This document shows, piece after piece, positions 6,355 to 13,098 of a DNA stretch of 13,121 nt (the first letter of the stretch is position 1; each line of letters begins with the position of its first letter). The position numbers were made by a program, and so were the translations under genes. Below the pieces are notes generated by a model that was not told the DNA's origin, ran no database searches, and saw only the letters and a list, made by a program, of their open reading frames with translations. This stretch comes from CAZKCK01 sp964552325 (GTDB lineage Bacteria; Bacteroidota; Bacteroidia; Bacteroidales; TTA-H9): the NCBI GenBank assembly GCA_964552325.1, contig CAZKHA010000096.1, positions 1 to 13,121 of the forward strand, in the 5' to 3' direction.

Positions 6355-7122
6355 TTATTGATTTATATATCCGACAGGCATTTCCTGTGATGCATTGCCT
6401 ATTATAAAAGGAGTTTGCTTGTTTTGGGTAAAGTTTAGCACGTTGGCTTTTATATACGGAAAAAGCTCAACAAGCGTAATCACTTTATCGCTGTTTCGGT
6501 CAGCAGCCCCTTTCAGCCCTTTTAACAAATAATATGAAAACGCTCCTTGGCGTATCTTGACGTTTTCTTGGGATGTTTCGGTACTTGACGATGACATGAT
6601 GATGGCAATATTGGTTTCTTGGCTTGTGGGAGCAGAGCTGGACTGGGTAGGTTTGCCCTCATATATGCTTCCCGAAAAACAGGCATCTGCAAAAACAATC
6701 TTATACTTTGCGGGATGTCGTTTAAAAACCGATTTAATTTCGTCATGCGACAACAAACTTGAATACTGATTTGTAGCATCTTCCGGACAAAAAGCTCCTT
6801 CTGTGCCATGCCCCGAAAAATAAAAGATGAGCATATCCTCGGGGCCGGCCTTGGCAAAAACCCGCTCCATGGTTGCCAAGATATTGCTTTTGTTGGCGGC
6901 CTCATCAATTAGCACCGAGATGTTGGCCGCATCAACACCGCCCTCGCAACTCTGTAAGTAGGCATAAAAACGGTAAGCATCGTCATCAGAATAACGCAAA
7001 TCCATTCCCGAACCTTGGTAATCAGCCACACCAACTATTACAGCATATTTTTTAAAACTTTGTGCTTGCAGCAGGCTAATGAACAACAGCGGCAAAACAC
7101 TTACCCATATTAACCTTTTCAT
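6355..7122 (-). CDS. Exported caspase-family (peptidase C14) protein
   Basis: This encodes 255 residues from ATG (7120-7122); an upstream in-frame TTG (7126-7128) would add only two residues. Residues 1-21 are a typical Sec signal peptide (MKRL, hydrophobic core, then LLQAQ before SFKK), so the enzyme acts outside the cytoplasm. The caspase fold begins at KKYAVIVGVADYQG (24-37); catalytic His105 lies in YFSGHG and catalytic Cys148 in DACFSG. Residues 208-219 (D-R-N-S-D-K with Glu at position 12) resemble an EF-hand loop, a feature I recall in bacterial metacaspase-like proteins. The family cleaves peptide bonds, often after Arg or Lys in metacaspases; the specificity here is not predictable. 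It is the first gene of the minus-strand operon. An exported protease sharing an operon with cytoplasmic phosphatase and FHA proteins is unusual. Confidence 0.9.
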   Translation of the reverse strand: MKRLIWVSVLPLLFISLLQAQSFKKYAVIVGVADYQGSGMDLRYSDDDAYRFYAYLQSCEGGVDAANISVLIDEAANKSNILATMERVFAKAGPEDMLIFYFSGHGTEGAFCPEDATNQYSSLLSHDEIKSVFKRHPAKYKIVFADACFSGSIYEGKPTQSSSAPTSQETNIAIIMSSSSTETSQENVKIRQGAFSYYLLKGLKGAADRNSDKVITLVELFPYIKANVLNFTQNKQTPFIIGNASQEMPVGYINQ

Positions 7123-7176
7123 ATACAATGGTTTAATAATTTATACGGAATCAAAGGCCGGTTAAGGCCTAACGTT

Positions 7177-7184
7177 CAAAATTA
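7177..7184 (-). promoter_or_regulatory. Candidate -7 element for the caspase/PP2C/FHA operon
   Basis: TAATTTTG on the minus strand is an exact match to TAnnTTTG, about 55 bp upstream of the caspase start codon. The nearest TTG triplet (7199-7201) is 14 bp upstream, slightly closer than the usual spacing, which weakens the call. A small hairpin (AGGCC 7155-7159 with GGCCT 7166-7170) would fall in the leader. The rest of the 249-bp gap at 7123-7371 shows nothing I can name. Confidence 0.35.
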
Positions 7185-7371
7185 AGCAATTATACAGCCA
7201 ACCATTGGCATCGTTTATCGCATAATAATGTGATATGTAAGGGCAGCCTACTCTTAAATAGTGAACAATAAGCATTTCCTGCGCCTGATTGACTTTCGTG
7301 CGCTGCTAAATGCCTTAATCCCTGTTTATACAACCAGCAGGACGAATGGGTTTTGCCATCCATTTATTGGC

Positions 7372-7932
7372 TTATGCGAGCTTAAAAACGGTAATTGGCT
7401 TGTAAATTGGGCCTTTGGGGGTTAGCAGGCTTTCGTAAATAGTAATCTCAGGTATTGCGAAAGCGCTTGGAGCGAATGCATTAGATGCATTTAGCCAGTG
7501 CTTCAACATGGGCTCAGTTACACCCCTGTTTATCCTTCCAAGTGTCAAGTGCATTTTAAAAGGTTTGTCATCAAGTTGAATTCCATCAATCAATGCCGCT
7601 TTTTTAAGCTTTTGCTGTGCTTTTACCAATTCTCCCGTAGGTTCATCCAACCCTAACCATAGCACCTTGGGGTTGGTAGCCGTACCAAAAAATCCTTGTT
7701 TGGACGTAAAAAGTGAGAATCTCTTGCATTGGTCTGCAACAGGTTTGGTGGCATCCGCAATTTTTTTAAGTTGCAGGTTATCAGTATCCCCATAGAACAA
7801 TAGTGTTAGATGCATGTTATGTGTTTCAACCCATTTTATGGCTGAACCCGCAAAGCAACGCTGCGTTTCTTTTATGAATGCAATCAAATGTTCATCCGCA
7901 GTGATTTTACAAGCCGTAAAGATCCGTTTCAT
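7372..7932 (-). CDS. thpR: 2'-5' RNA ligase / RNA 2',3'-cyclic phosphodiesterase family protein
   Basis: This encodes 186 residues, the usual length of the LigT/ThpR family. The two HxTx catalytic motifs of the 2H phosphoesterase superfamily are present and well spaced: H41-L-T-L and H128-L-T-L. The N-terminus (MKRIFTACKI) and the segment GFFGTATNPKVLWLG (80-94) also fit the family. Known members open RNA 2',3'-cyclic phosphate ends and can join tRNA halves in vitro; the physiological role is poorly defined. The start is ATG 7930-7932: the frame stays open for 76 more codons upstream, but that extension contains the promoter-like element, overlaps the divergent gene and has no family similarity that I recognise. 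It is transcribed away from the T9SS cargo gene and appears to be a single-gene unit. Confidence 0.88.
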   Translation of the reverse strand: MKRIFTACKITADEHLIAFIKETQRCFAGSAIKWVETHNMHLTLLFYGDTDNLQLKKIADATKPVADQCKRFSLFTSKQGFFGTATNPKVLWLGLDEPTGELVKAQQKLKKAALIDGIQLDDKPFKMHLTLGRINRGVTEPMLKHWLNASNAFAPSAFAIPEITIYESLLTPKGPIYKPITVFKLA

Positions 7933-7949
7933 TAAATCATCATTTTGTG

Positions 7950-7957
7950 CAAAGATA
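7950..7957 (-). promoter_or_regulatory. -7 promoter element for the 2'-5' RNA ligase gene
   Basis: TATCTTTG on the minus strand is an exact TAnnTTTG match ending 17 bp before the chosen ATG (7932), implying a very short leader. I see no TTG triplet at the standard upstream distance. Its position supports the short start of thpR. Confidence 0.45.
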
Positions 7958-8041
7958 AGTGTTAATGGCATATGACGACTATTTGATTGTGAACATGTTG
8001 TAACTTTTATTGTTGAAGTAATCCCCCAAATACGATTTACT

Positions 8042-8935
8042 ATGATTAAGCAACTCATATTTGGAATTGCAGCTTTACTGCTTATGTCGAATACCAAAGC
8101 CCAATTCCTGCCAATGATAAAAACGGATAGATGGTGGAGCTCGCTCGAAGTGCATTGCAACCCAACTGGGAGCAGCTTTTCGTCTAACTATTATAAGTTT
8201 CAAGGCGATACCATACTTAATGGATTAACCTACAGCTGCTACTATTATTCATCGAATAGTGAAATGCAGGATTGGGAGTTGTATGGGTTTTTCCGCGAAG
8301 ACACGCTAACTGGCCAGTGTTGGTATCGGACACTATTTCCGGAAATAGAAGGCTTGGTTTACGATTTTGGTTTAAGCCTTGGTGAGAAAGCTTACGTTGA
8401 GAACAATAACTTTCTTGGGGTTCCATTTGAGTTGTATGTAGTTGAAGTTGATAGCATTATGCTTGATAACCAATTTAGGAAGCGCATCGTATTAATGGAC
8501 TCGGTAAGTTGGCAAACCGAAACTTGGGTTGAAGGAATTGGCAGCCTTTGGGGCTTCCATAACGCGGGCATTGCCCACCAAAGTGGGGCCTGTGGTGGCG
8601 AACTTTTGCTTTGTTTCAACCAAAGTGGGCAAGTAATTTATCACGATCCGGCTTACAACGAATGCTTTTTTGAATACACCTCCCTTAACGAACCAAACAA
8701 ACTTGCAAATCTCCATGTTTACCCCAATCCTGCCACTGAAATTCTTCATATTGAAACGGATGGCACATCCGGCAATGAGCTAAAGATTTACAATTCTCAA
8801 GGCAAGTGTGTCCATCAAGGCACTTATTCTGAAATACCGATTCAAATTCCTATAGGCGCGTTGCCAGTTGGTTTGTATCATGGCCGGCTAACAACATCGT
8901 TAACAAGTCTTGGGTTTTCATTCCTAAAAAAGTAA
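8042..8935 (+). CDS. Secreted protein with T9SS C-terminal sorting domain
   Basis: This encodes 297 residues from ATG (8042-8044). Residues 1-20 are a Sec signal peptide (MIKQLIFGIAALLLMSNTKA, cleavage before QF). The middle region (about 25-210) matches no fold I recognise; it is rich in aromatic residues and contains WVEGIGSLWG (162-171) and spaced cysteines (184, 191, 208), a pattern I recall from uncharacterised Bacteroidota secreted proteins. The last about 80 residues form a type-A T9SS sorting domain: VYPNP (226-230), LKIYNSQGK (247-255) and PVGLYHGRL (275-283). It is therefore expected to cross the outer membrane through the Por/Gld machinery and be released or attached to the surface. 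A weak promoter-like element (TAACTTTT, 8001-8008) lies upstream. Biochemical function unknown. Confidence 0.85.
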   Translation: MIKQLIFGIAALLLMSNTKAQFLPMIKTDRWWSSLEVHCNPTGSSFSSNYYKFQGDTILNGLTYSCYYYSSNSEMQDWELYGFFREDTLTGQCWYRTLFPEIEGLVYDFGLSLGEKAYVENNNFLGVPFELYVVEVDSIMLDNQFRKRIVLMDSVSWQTETWVEGIGSLWGFHNAGIAHQSGACGGELLLCFNQSGQVIYHDPAYNECFFEYTSLNEPNKLANLHVYPNPATEILHIETDGTSGNELKIYNSQGKCVHQGTYSEIPIQIPIGALPVGLYHGRLTTSLTSLGFSFLKK

Positions 8936-8985
8936 GTCTTAGGATTTACAAGAATTCCTATCTTTACCGTCAAAATATTCGGTTT

Positions 8986-9675
8986 ATGAATAACGTATTA
9001 GCTTTTTTTACCAGCCCTACCAAATGCGGCATCACAGCGCATAAAGTAATTTGTTTAGCTCAAAATCGGTTGTTTGCAAACGTTTTTATCCTTACTTGGG
9101 CGCTCTTGGTTCTTGTGTTTCCTTCACACGCTCAAAATATTAAAGGAGGCGTTTTAGCTGGCATAAACGGCACTCAAGTGGCTGGAGATGTGTGTTCAGG
9201 CTATGATAAGGCTGGCATTACGGGCGGAGTGTTTGCCAATTTCAAATTTGGCCAAAACTCCATGTTTCAAATGGAATTAGCTTATACACAAAAAGGTAGC
9301 CGCATGAACCCTACCGAGAAGAATGCATACACCTCGTACCTCCTGCGACTAAACTATGTTGATGTTCCTTTTCTTTACAAATACCTCTACAATGAGAAAC
9401 TGTCCTTCGAGGGAGGCCTGTCTTATGGCTACTTGATTGATTATTATGAAGAAGCAAACGGTTTTACGAATGTTGGAGGCGAAAACCAGTTTCACCGCCA
9501 TGCTGCTAACATTATCATTGGCTTAAACTATACGCTTAATGAGCATTTTAGGGCAAACTTTCGTTCGGTTAACTCCCTAATACCGCTGCGCGACCATGCC
9601 TCTGGTGTAAAACGCTTGGGAAATGCAGGCCAATACAACGATGTGTTAACCTTGAGTGTACAATATCAGTTTTAA
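8986..9675 (+). CDS. Outer-membrane beta-barrel protein (PorT-like / porin family)
   Basis: This encodes 229 residues from ATG (8986-8988). A hydrophobic stretch at about 31-47 ending in SHAQ (47-50) is a signal peptide with an unusually long N-terminal region; a later TTG at the codon for L29 is a possible alternative start, though ATG is preferred. After NIKGGVLAGINGTQVAGD the mature part shows alternating amphipathic strands (QMELAYTQKGS, LNYVDVPFLYKYLY, FEGGLSYGYL, NIIIGLNYTL) and ends in VQYQF with a terminal Phe, the usual barrel-assembly signal. It should sit in the outer membrane as a small barrel; ligand unknown. A near-consensus -7 element (TATCTTTA, 8959-8966) lies 20 bp before the ATG. 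ubiX starts 7 bp after its stop, suggesting co-transcription. Confidence 0.82.
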   Translation: MNNVLAFFTSPTKCGITAHKVICLAQNRLFANVFILTWALLVLVFPSHAQNIKGGVLAGINGTQVAGDVCSGYDKAGITGGVFANFKFGQNSMFQMELAYTQKGSRMNPTEKNAYTSYLLRLNYVDVPFLYKYLYNEKLSFEGGLSYGYLIDYYEEANGFTNVGGENQFHRHAANIIIGLNYTLNEHFRANFRSVNSLIPLRDHASGVKRLGNAGQYNDVLTLSVQYQF

Positions 9676-9682
9676 GGCCATC

Positions 9683-10255
9683 ATGAATCAAAACAGCTTA
9701 CGCCTTGCTGTGGCTATAACAGGTGCCAGTGGAAGTTTTATTGCCCAACAACTCTTACGGGCCATAAAGACCAATGCCCAGCAAGTTGATCGTTGTGATG
9801 TGGTAATATCGGCCACTGCCCAACAAGTAGTAGAATTTGAGGTTGGCAGCATTGATGTTGCCGGAACTCCCTTTAAGTTGTTTAAACCCAATGATTTCAC
9901 TGCAGCAATGGCTTCGGGCTCAGCTTTTTATGATGCGATGGTGATTTGCCCATGCTCGATGGGGACCTTGGGCCGGATTGCCAATGGTGTTTCGAATGAT
10001 TTGATTACGCGAGCTGCTGATGTGTTTTTAAAGGAACGAAGGCCCTTAATCCTTGTTGTTCGCGAGGCACCCTATAACCTCATCCATATCCGCAACATGG
10101 AACAGCTAACCTTAGCCGGTGGTATCGTTTTTCCAGCCAGCCCTAGCTTTTACCACCATCCGGCCAGCATCGAGCAGTTATACGAACCAATGATTGAACG
10201 AGTCTTAAAAATGCTGGGTTTTCAACTCAAAACCCGTGAATGGGGTATAACCTAA
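9683..10255 (+). CDS. ubiX: Flavin prenyltransferase UbiX
   Basis: This encodes 190 residues, the normal UbiX length, from ATG (9683-9685). An in-frame GTG at 9656 would overlap the upstream gene and adds no family sequence. Conserved features: the FMN-binding TGASG (13-17), SATAQQ (43-48), CPCSMGTLGRIANG (89-102), ERRPL (118-122), REAPYN (127-132) and PSFYHHPAS (154-162). UbiX joins a dimethylallyl group to reduced FMN in the cytoplasm, producing the prenylated flavin cofactor of UbiD-type decarboxylases. No ubiD is in the window, so the client enzyme must be elsewhere. The gene follows the beta-barrel gene by 7 bp and converges with the thioredoxin-like gene, sharing 4 bp at the stop codons. 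Confidence 0.95.
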   Translation: MNQNSLRLAVAITGASGSFIAQQLLRAIKTNAQQVDRCDVVISATAQQVVEFEVGSIDVAGTPFKLFKPNDFTAAMASGSAFYDAMVICPCSMGTLGRIANGVSNDLITRAADVFLKERRPLILVVREAPYNLIHIRNMEQLTLAGGIVFPASPSFYHHPASIEQLYEPMIERVLKMLGFQLKTREWGIT

Positions 10256-10575
10256 GATTCAAACACTAGGTTGTAAACCCGTTCCAATTCAAGCCCTAAC
10301 TGGTTTAATGATACTGATTTACCATATCTTCGATACTCTTTGCCTTCAAAGAAGAAAAGAATGGTTGGAAACCCGAAAACCCCAAAATGGGAGGTGAGGT
10401 TTGGGGCTGAAGTCCCTTCGATGTACAGCTTTTCAAAACGTGGAAACTCCTCATTCAGGAAAGTTTCAATTTTGGGGCGAAGTGCTTTGCAAGGCGCACA
10501 TTCTTCGCTATAAAAATACACCATTAAAGCTTGGGCATTTTCAATAGCCTTTAGGGCTTCCTCAATCGTTTGCAT
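10252..10575 (-). CDS. Thioredoxin-family protein
   Basis: This encodes 107 residues from ATG (10573-10575), a complete single thioredoxin domain. The redox motif is C26-A-P-C29, a variant of the classical CGPC, and the cis-proline is P70 in FGFPTILFFF. There is no signal peptide, so it is cytoplasmic. It should act as a thiol-disulfide reductase; the Ala in the motif and weak similarity elsewhere suggest a thioredoxin-like protein instead of the main TrxA. It is transcribed divergently from hutH and has its own promoter-like element. Its stop codon overlaps that of the convergent ubiX. Confidence 0.9.
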   Translation of the reverse strand: MQTIEEALKAIENAQALMVYFYSEECAPCKALRPKIETFLNEEFPRFEKLYIEGTSAPNLTSHFGVFGFPTILFFFEGKEYRRYGKSVSLNQLGLELERVYNLVFES

Positions 10576-10596
10576 ACATTAATTATAAGGTGTAAG

Positions 10597-10610
10597 ATTT
10601 TTGCAAAAAT
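10597..10610. repeat. Perfect 14-bp palindrome between divergent trx-like and hutH genes
   Basis: ATTTTTGCAAAAAT is its own reverse complement and overlaps the -7 element of the thioredoxin-like gene. It could be an operator, but AT-rich palindromes also arise by chance. Confidence 0.5.
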
Positions 10611-10635
10611 AGCAGTAAATCCTTTAGCGATTCAA
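10604..10635 (-). promoter_or_regulatory. Bacteroidota-type promoter for the thioredoxin-like gene
   Basis: On the minus strand an exact -7 element TATTTTTG (10604-10611) has a TTG triplet (10633-10635) 21 bp upstream, correct for the Bacteroidota promoter model. Transcription would start near 10598, about 22 bases before the ATG. The -7 element overlaps a perfect 14-bp palindrome (10597-10610). Confidence 0.5.
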
Positions 10636-10646
10636 AAATATTCCCG

Positions 10647-10654
10647 TACTTTGG
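10647..10654 (+). promoter_or_regulatory. Possible -7 element of hutH
   Basis: TACTTTGG matches seven of eight positions of TAnnTTTG and lies 25 bp before the hutH ATG. No TTG triplet is present at the expected upstream distance, so this is tentative. Confidence 0.25.
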
Positions 10655-10679
10655 TTTGCTAAACCAAAATCATACTACG

Positions 10680-12203
10680 ATGGCAATTATTATAAAAGGA
10701 TCGGGCTTAACCATTAAAGATGTTGTTATGGTGGCCAGGCATCACGAAAAAATCGAATTACATCCGGAGGCCCTCATCCGTATTGAAAAATGCAGGGCAA
10801 TGCTCGAGCGGAAAATTGAAGCGCATGAAATTATGTACGGTGTAAACACCGGCATAGGTGAGTTTTCGGAAGTTGTACTCAATGACGACCAAGTCCGCGA
10901 CTTCCAGAAGTACCTGATTTATAACCATGCTGCCGGTATTGGGGACGCAATGCCCGAAGAATGGGTTAGAGGCGCAATGCTAGGTCGTATAAATGTACAT
11001 GCCCACGGCAATTCAGGATGTAGGCCAGAAATTACGCTTACGTATGTTGAAATGCTAAACAAAGGCGTTACTCCATATGTTTGCAAGAAGGGCTCGGTGG
11101 GTGCAAGTGGCGATTTAGCACCCATGTCGCAGATAGCTTTATTGCTCATGGGCGAAGGCAAGGCCTACTACAAAGGCCAACTTCTTCCGGGAAAAGAAGC
11201 TATGGATCAAGCAGAAATAGCTATTCCGGGACTAATGGCCCGCGACGGACTTGCTGCCATAAACGGAAGCAATGTGCTTACGGCCATGAGCGCTATTTTC
11301 CTATACGATGCCAACAAATTTTTGAAGCAAGCCGAAATAGCTGCTGCTATGTCACTTGAAGCCCTTAAAGCAAACATGAAACCATATCATTCACGTATTC
11401 ATGAGGTTAGAGGCTTCCCTGGTGCAGTACGAAGCGCCGAAGCAATACGTAAAGTGGTACAAGGAGGCGATCTGGCCGAAAACCGCATCAAATGCAAAGT
11501 ACAAGATGCTTATTCAATGCGTTCTACCCCTCAAGTTATTGGTGCTGCACACGATGCCTTTAAGTTTGCCAAAGAACAAGTTGAAATTGAACTGAACGGT
11601 GTAGGCGACAACCCTATTTTCTTCCCCGATGAAGACATCCAAATGTCAGGAGCCAATTTCCAAGGCACGCCTGTAGCCTTGCCCATGGATATGGCTGGCG
11701 CTGCCATCACAATGATATGTGTACTCTCCGAACGCCGCATGAACCGATTAAACAATCCTGCGCTTAGCGTTGGTCTTCCCGCTTTTCTTACCAAAGGGGC
11801 GGGTATGTTTTCGGGCTTGATGCTTAGCCAATATACCGCTGATATGCAGATTGTTGAACAACGAATTCTTTCAGCACCTGCCTGTATTCAATCCATACCC
11901 GCTGCGGCTGACCAAGAAGATTTTGTTTCGATGGGCATGAATACTGCTCTTAAAAACTTCCAAATACTTGATAATGCGTATGGTATATTGGGCATAGAAT
12001 TTATGGCCGCTGCCCAAGCGCTTGATTTTAGGGAATATAAATTTGGCGCAGGCACCACAACTGCCCATGCTGTTATACGCAAATATGTTGATTTTCTTGA
12101 CATTGACCGCCCATTGTATGACGATCACAACGCAATGAAACAACTTGTTGAATCAACCGAAATACTTGATGAGGTTGAAAAGGTAACAGGCTGCTTGGGA
12201 TAA
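10680..12203 (+). CDS. hutH: Histidine ammonia-lyase (HAL/PAL/TAL family)
   Basis: This encodes 507 residues, the typical length, from ATG (10680-10682); an in-frame TTG at 10656 would add eight residues and is less likely. The Ala-Ser-Gly that forms the MIO electrophile is at 142-144 in SVGASGDLAP. Other active-site positions fit bacterial histidine ammonia-lyase: Y53 (YGVNTG), H83 (NHAAG), N195 (INGSN), Y278/R281 (QDAYSMR) and E413 (DQEDFVSMG), the last replacing the Gln typical of Phe/Tyr lyases and favouring histidine. The enzyme removes ammonia from L-histidine to give urocanate in the cytoplasm. One deviation is Phe415, where HutH usually has His (QEDH). No other hut genes are adjacent, so the substrate remains a prediction; a Tyr or Phe lyase is less likely. 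A strong terminator follows. Confidence 0.88.
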   Translation: MAIIIKGSGLTIKDVVMVARHHEKIELHPEALIRIEKCRAMLERKIEAHEIMYGVNTGIGEFSEVVLNDDQVRDFQKYLIYNHAAGIGDAMPEEWVRGAMLGRINVHAHGNSGCRPEITLTYVEMLNKGVTPYVCKKGSVGASGDLAPMSQIALLLMGEGKAYYKGQLLPGKEAMDQAEIAIPGLMARDGLAAINGSNVLTAMSAIFLYDANKFLKQAEIAAAMSLEALKANMKPYHSRIHEVRGFPGAVRSAEAIRKVVQGGDLAENRIKCKVQDAYSMRSTPQVIGAAHDAFKFAKEQVEIELNGVGDNPIFFPDEDIQMSGANFQGTPVALPMDMAGAAITMICVLSERRMNRLNNPALSVGLPAFLTKGAGMFSGLMLSQYTADMQIVEQRILSAPACIQSIPAAADQEDFVSMGMNTALKNFQILDNAYGILGIEFMAAAQALDFREYKFGAGTTTAHAVIRKYVDFLDIDRPLYDDHNAMKQLVESTEILDEVEKVTGCLG

Positions 12204-12227
12204 TCGTATTTTTGTGCCCAAACAATT

Positions 12228-12269
12228 AAAGCAAGGAACAGCAGCTAACTTGGCATTCCTTGCTTTTTT
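12228..12269 (+). terminator. Rho-independent terminator after hutH
   Basis: An 11-bp stem (AAAGCAAGGAA 12228-12238, TTCCTTGCTTT 12256-12266) with a 17-base loop runs directly into six T residues (12264-12269). It lies 25 bp after the hutH stop, so it should separate hutH from the next gene. Confidence 0.8.
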
Positions 12270-12304
12270 GATGTATAATATTAATTTCGATTTGTTTAAC
12301 ACAT

Positions 12305-12757
12305 ATGGATTCAAGTTTTCAAAACCCCGACACAAGTAGCCAAGGCGAACAATTACGCGTGCGTCGCAGACCTGATCGTCTTGCGGTAATGCTTGTTTTG
12401 TCATTTATAGGTAGTGGAATAGGGGCTTTTTCTTACTCTTTTTATGCCGGCTTGTTCGATGAAATCAGGCTTATGTATGAAGAAAAGACATTGGCAATTC
12501 CAGGTCTTGATTTGCTAATGTCAGGTGGGGTGAGGTATTTTTTAACTGGAGCTATCTTATTTTGGGCCTCATTTATTGGCGTTTACCTTATGTGGAAGCA
12601 CAAAACCATAGGCTTCCATTTCTATACAGCTTCGCAGGTCTTATTATTAGTGCTTCCAATGACAATGTTAAAAAATTATCCGTTTTCGTACGTTGAATTG
12701 GTTCTTACCATTTTTTTCATTGGTTTCTATTGGCTACATTTGAAGCTTATGAACTAA
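12305..12757 (+). CDS. Hypothetical four-helix membrane protein
   Basis: This encodes 150 residues from ATG (12305-12307). A polar, basic N-terminus (RVRRRPDR at 18-25) is followed by hydrophobic segments at about 27-47, 75-95, 101-120 and 128-147, predicting four inner-membrane helices with the basic N-terminus in the cytoplasm. There is no signal peptide cleavage site, cysteine motif or recognisable family signature. It follows the hutH terminator by 35 bp and so probably has its own promoter, though no good element is visible in the short gap. Unknown function. Confidence 0.75.
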   Translation: MDSSFQNPDTSSQGEQLRVRRRPDRLAVMLVLSFIGSGIGAFSYSFYAGLFDEIRLMYEEKTLAIPGLDLLMSGGVRYFLTGAILFWASFIGVYLMWKHKTIGFHFYTASQVLLLVLPMTMLKNYPFSYVELVLTIFFIGFYWLHLKLMN

Positions 12758-13098
12758 TTATCAATTATTTATGTAAGTGTTGAACCTACACTAAGCATTA
12801 ATGTTAGCCAATGACAATATTTGAATTGCCACATAATTTACTGATTAACTGTGTGTTATAGCTAGTTCACATTTTTTAAATTAATTGTGATCTTTTTGTA
12901 ACAAAAACTTGATTTTTCTGATTCTTTGTTATAAATTGCACCGCCTTTAACTGTTGTTAACTTAGTTTAACGGTTTTTAAGGGCTTTGAAGTAAAAAGTT
13001 TTGGGATTCTGCTTCGATGCATTTTCTTGATGCTGACAACATGGTTCCTGTTTTTTATTAAATGCTTAACCTTCATTACTAACCAAAATTTATTCATT
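12758..13098. other. AT-rich non-coding region upstream of the last gene
   Basis: About 340 bp without a credible reading frame on either strand. It contains T- and A-rich tracts and an imperfect palindrome near 12954-12969 (GTTAACTTAGTTTAAC). I see no terminator, tRNA or convincing promoter; it is probably a long promoter/leader region for the gene starting at 13099. Confidence 0.5.

Noticed and set aside
7261..7425. Small plus-strand GTG-initiated frame of 54 codons in the caspase/thpR gap
   Set aside because: It lacks an ATG, has no recognisable sequence and a third of it is antisense to the 3' end of the 2'-5' RNA ligase gene.
7933..8160. N-terminal extension of the 2'-5' RNA ligase frame
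   Set aside because: It overlaps the divergent T9SS cargo gene, contains the likely promoter and does not resemble the family; the start at 7932 gives the standard length.
12207..12214. Exact TAnnTTTG element (TATTTTTG) upstream of the four-helix membrane protein gene
   Set aside because: It lies before the strong hutH terminator and has no TTG at the proper distance, so it is unlikely to drive the gene at 12305.
12776..12792. Hairpin AGTGT/ACACT after the four-helix membrane protein
   Set aside because: The stem is only five base pairs and has no T-run, so it is not a convincing terminator.
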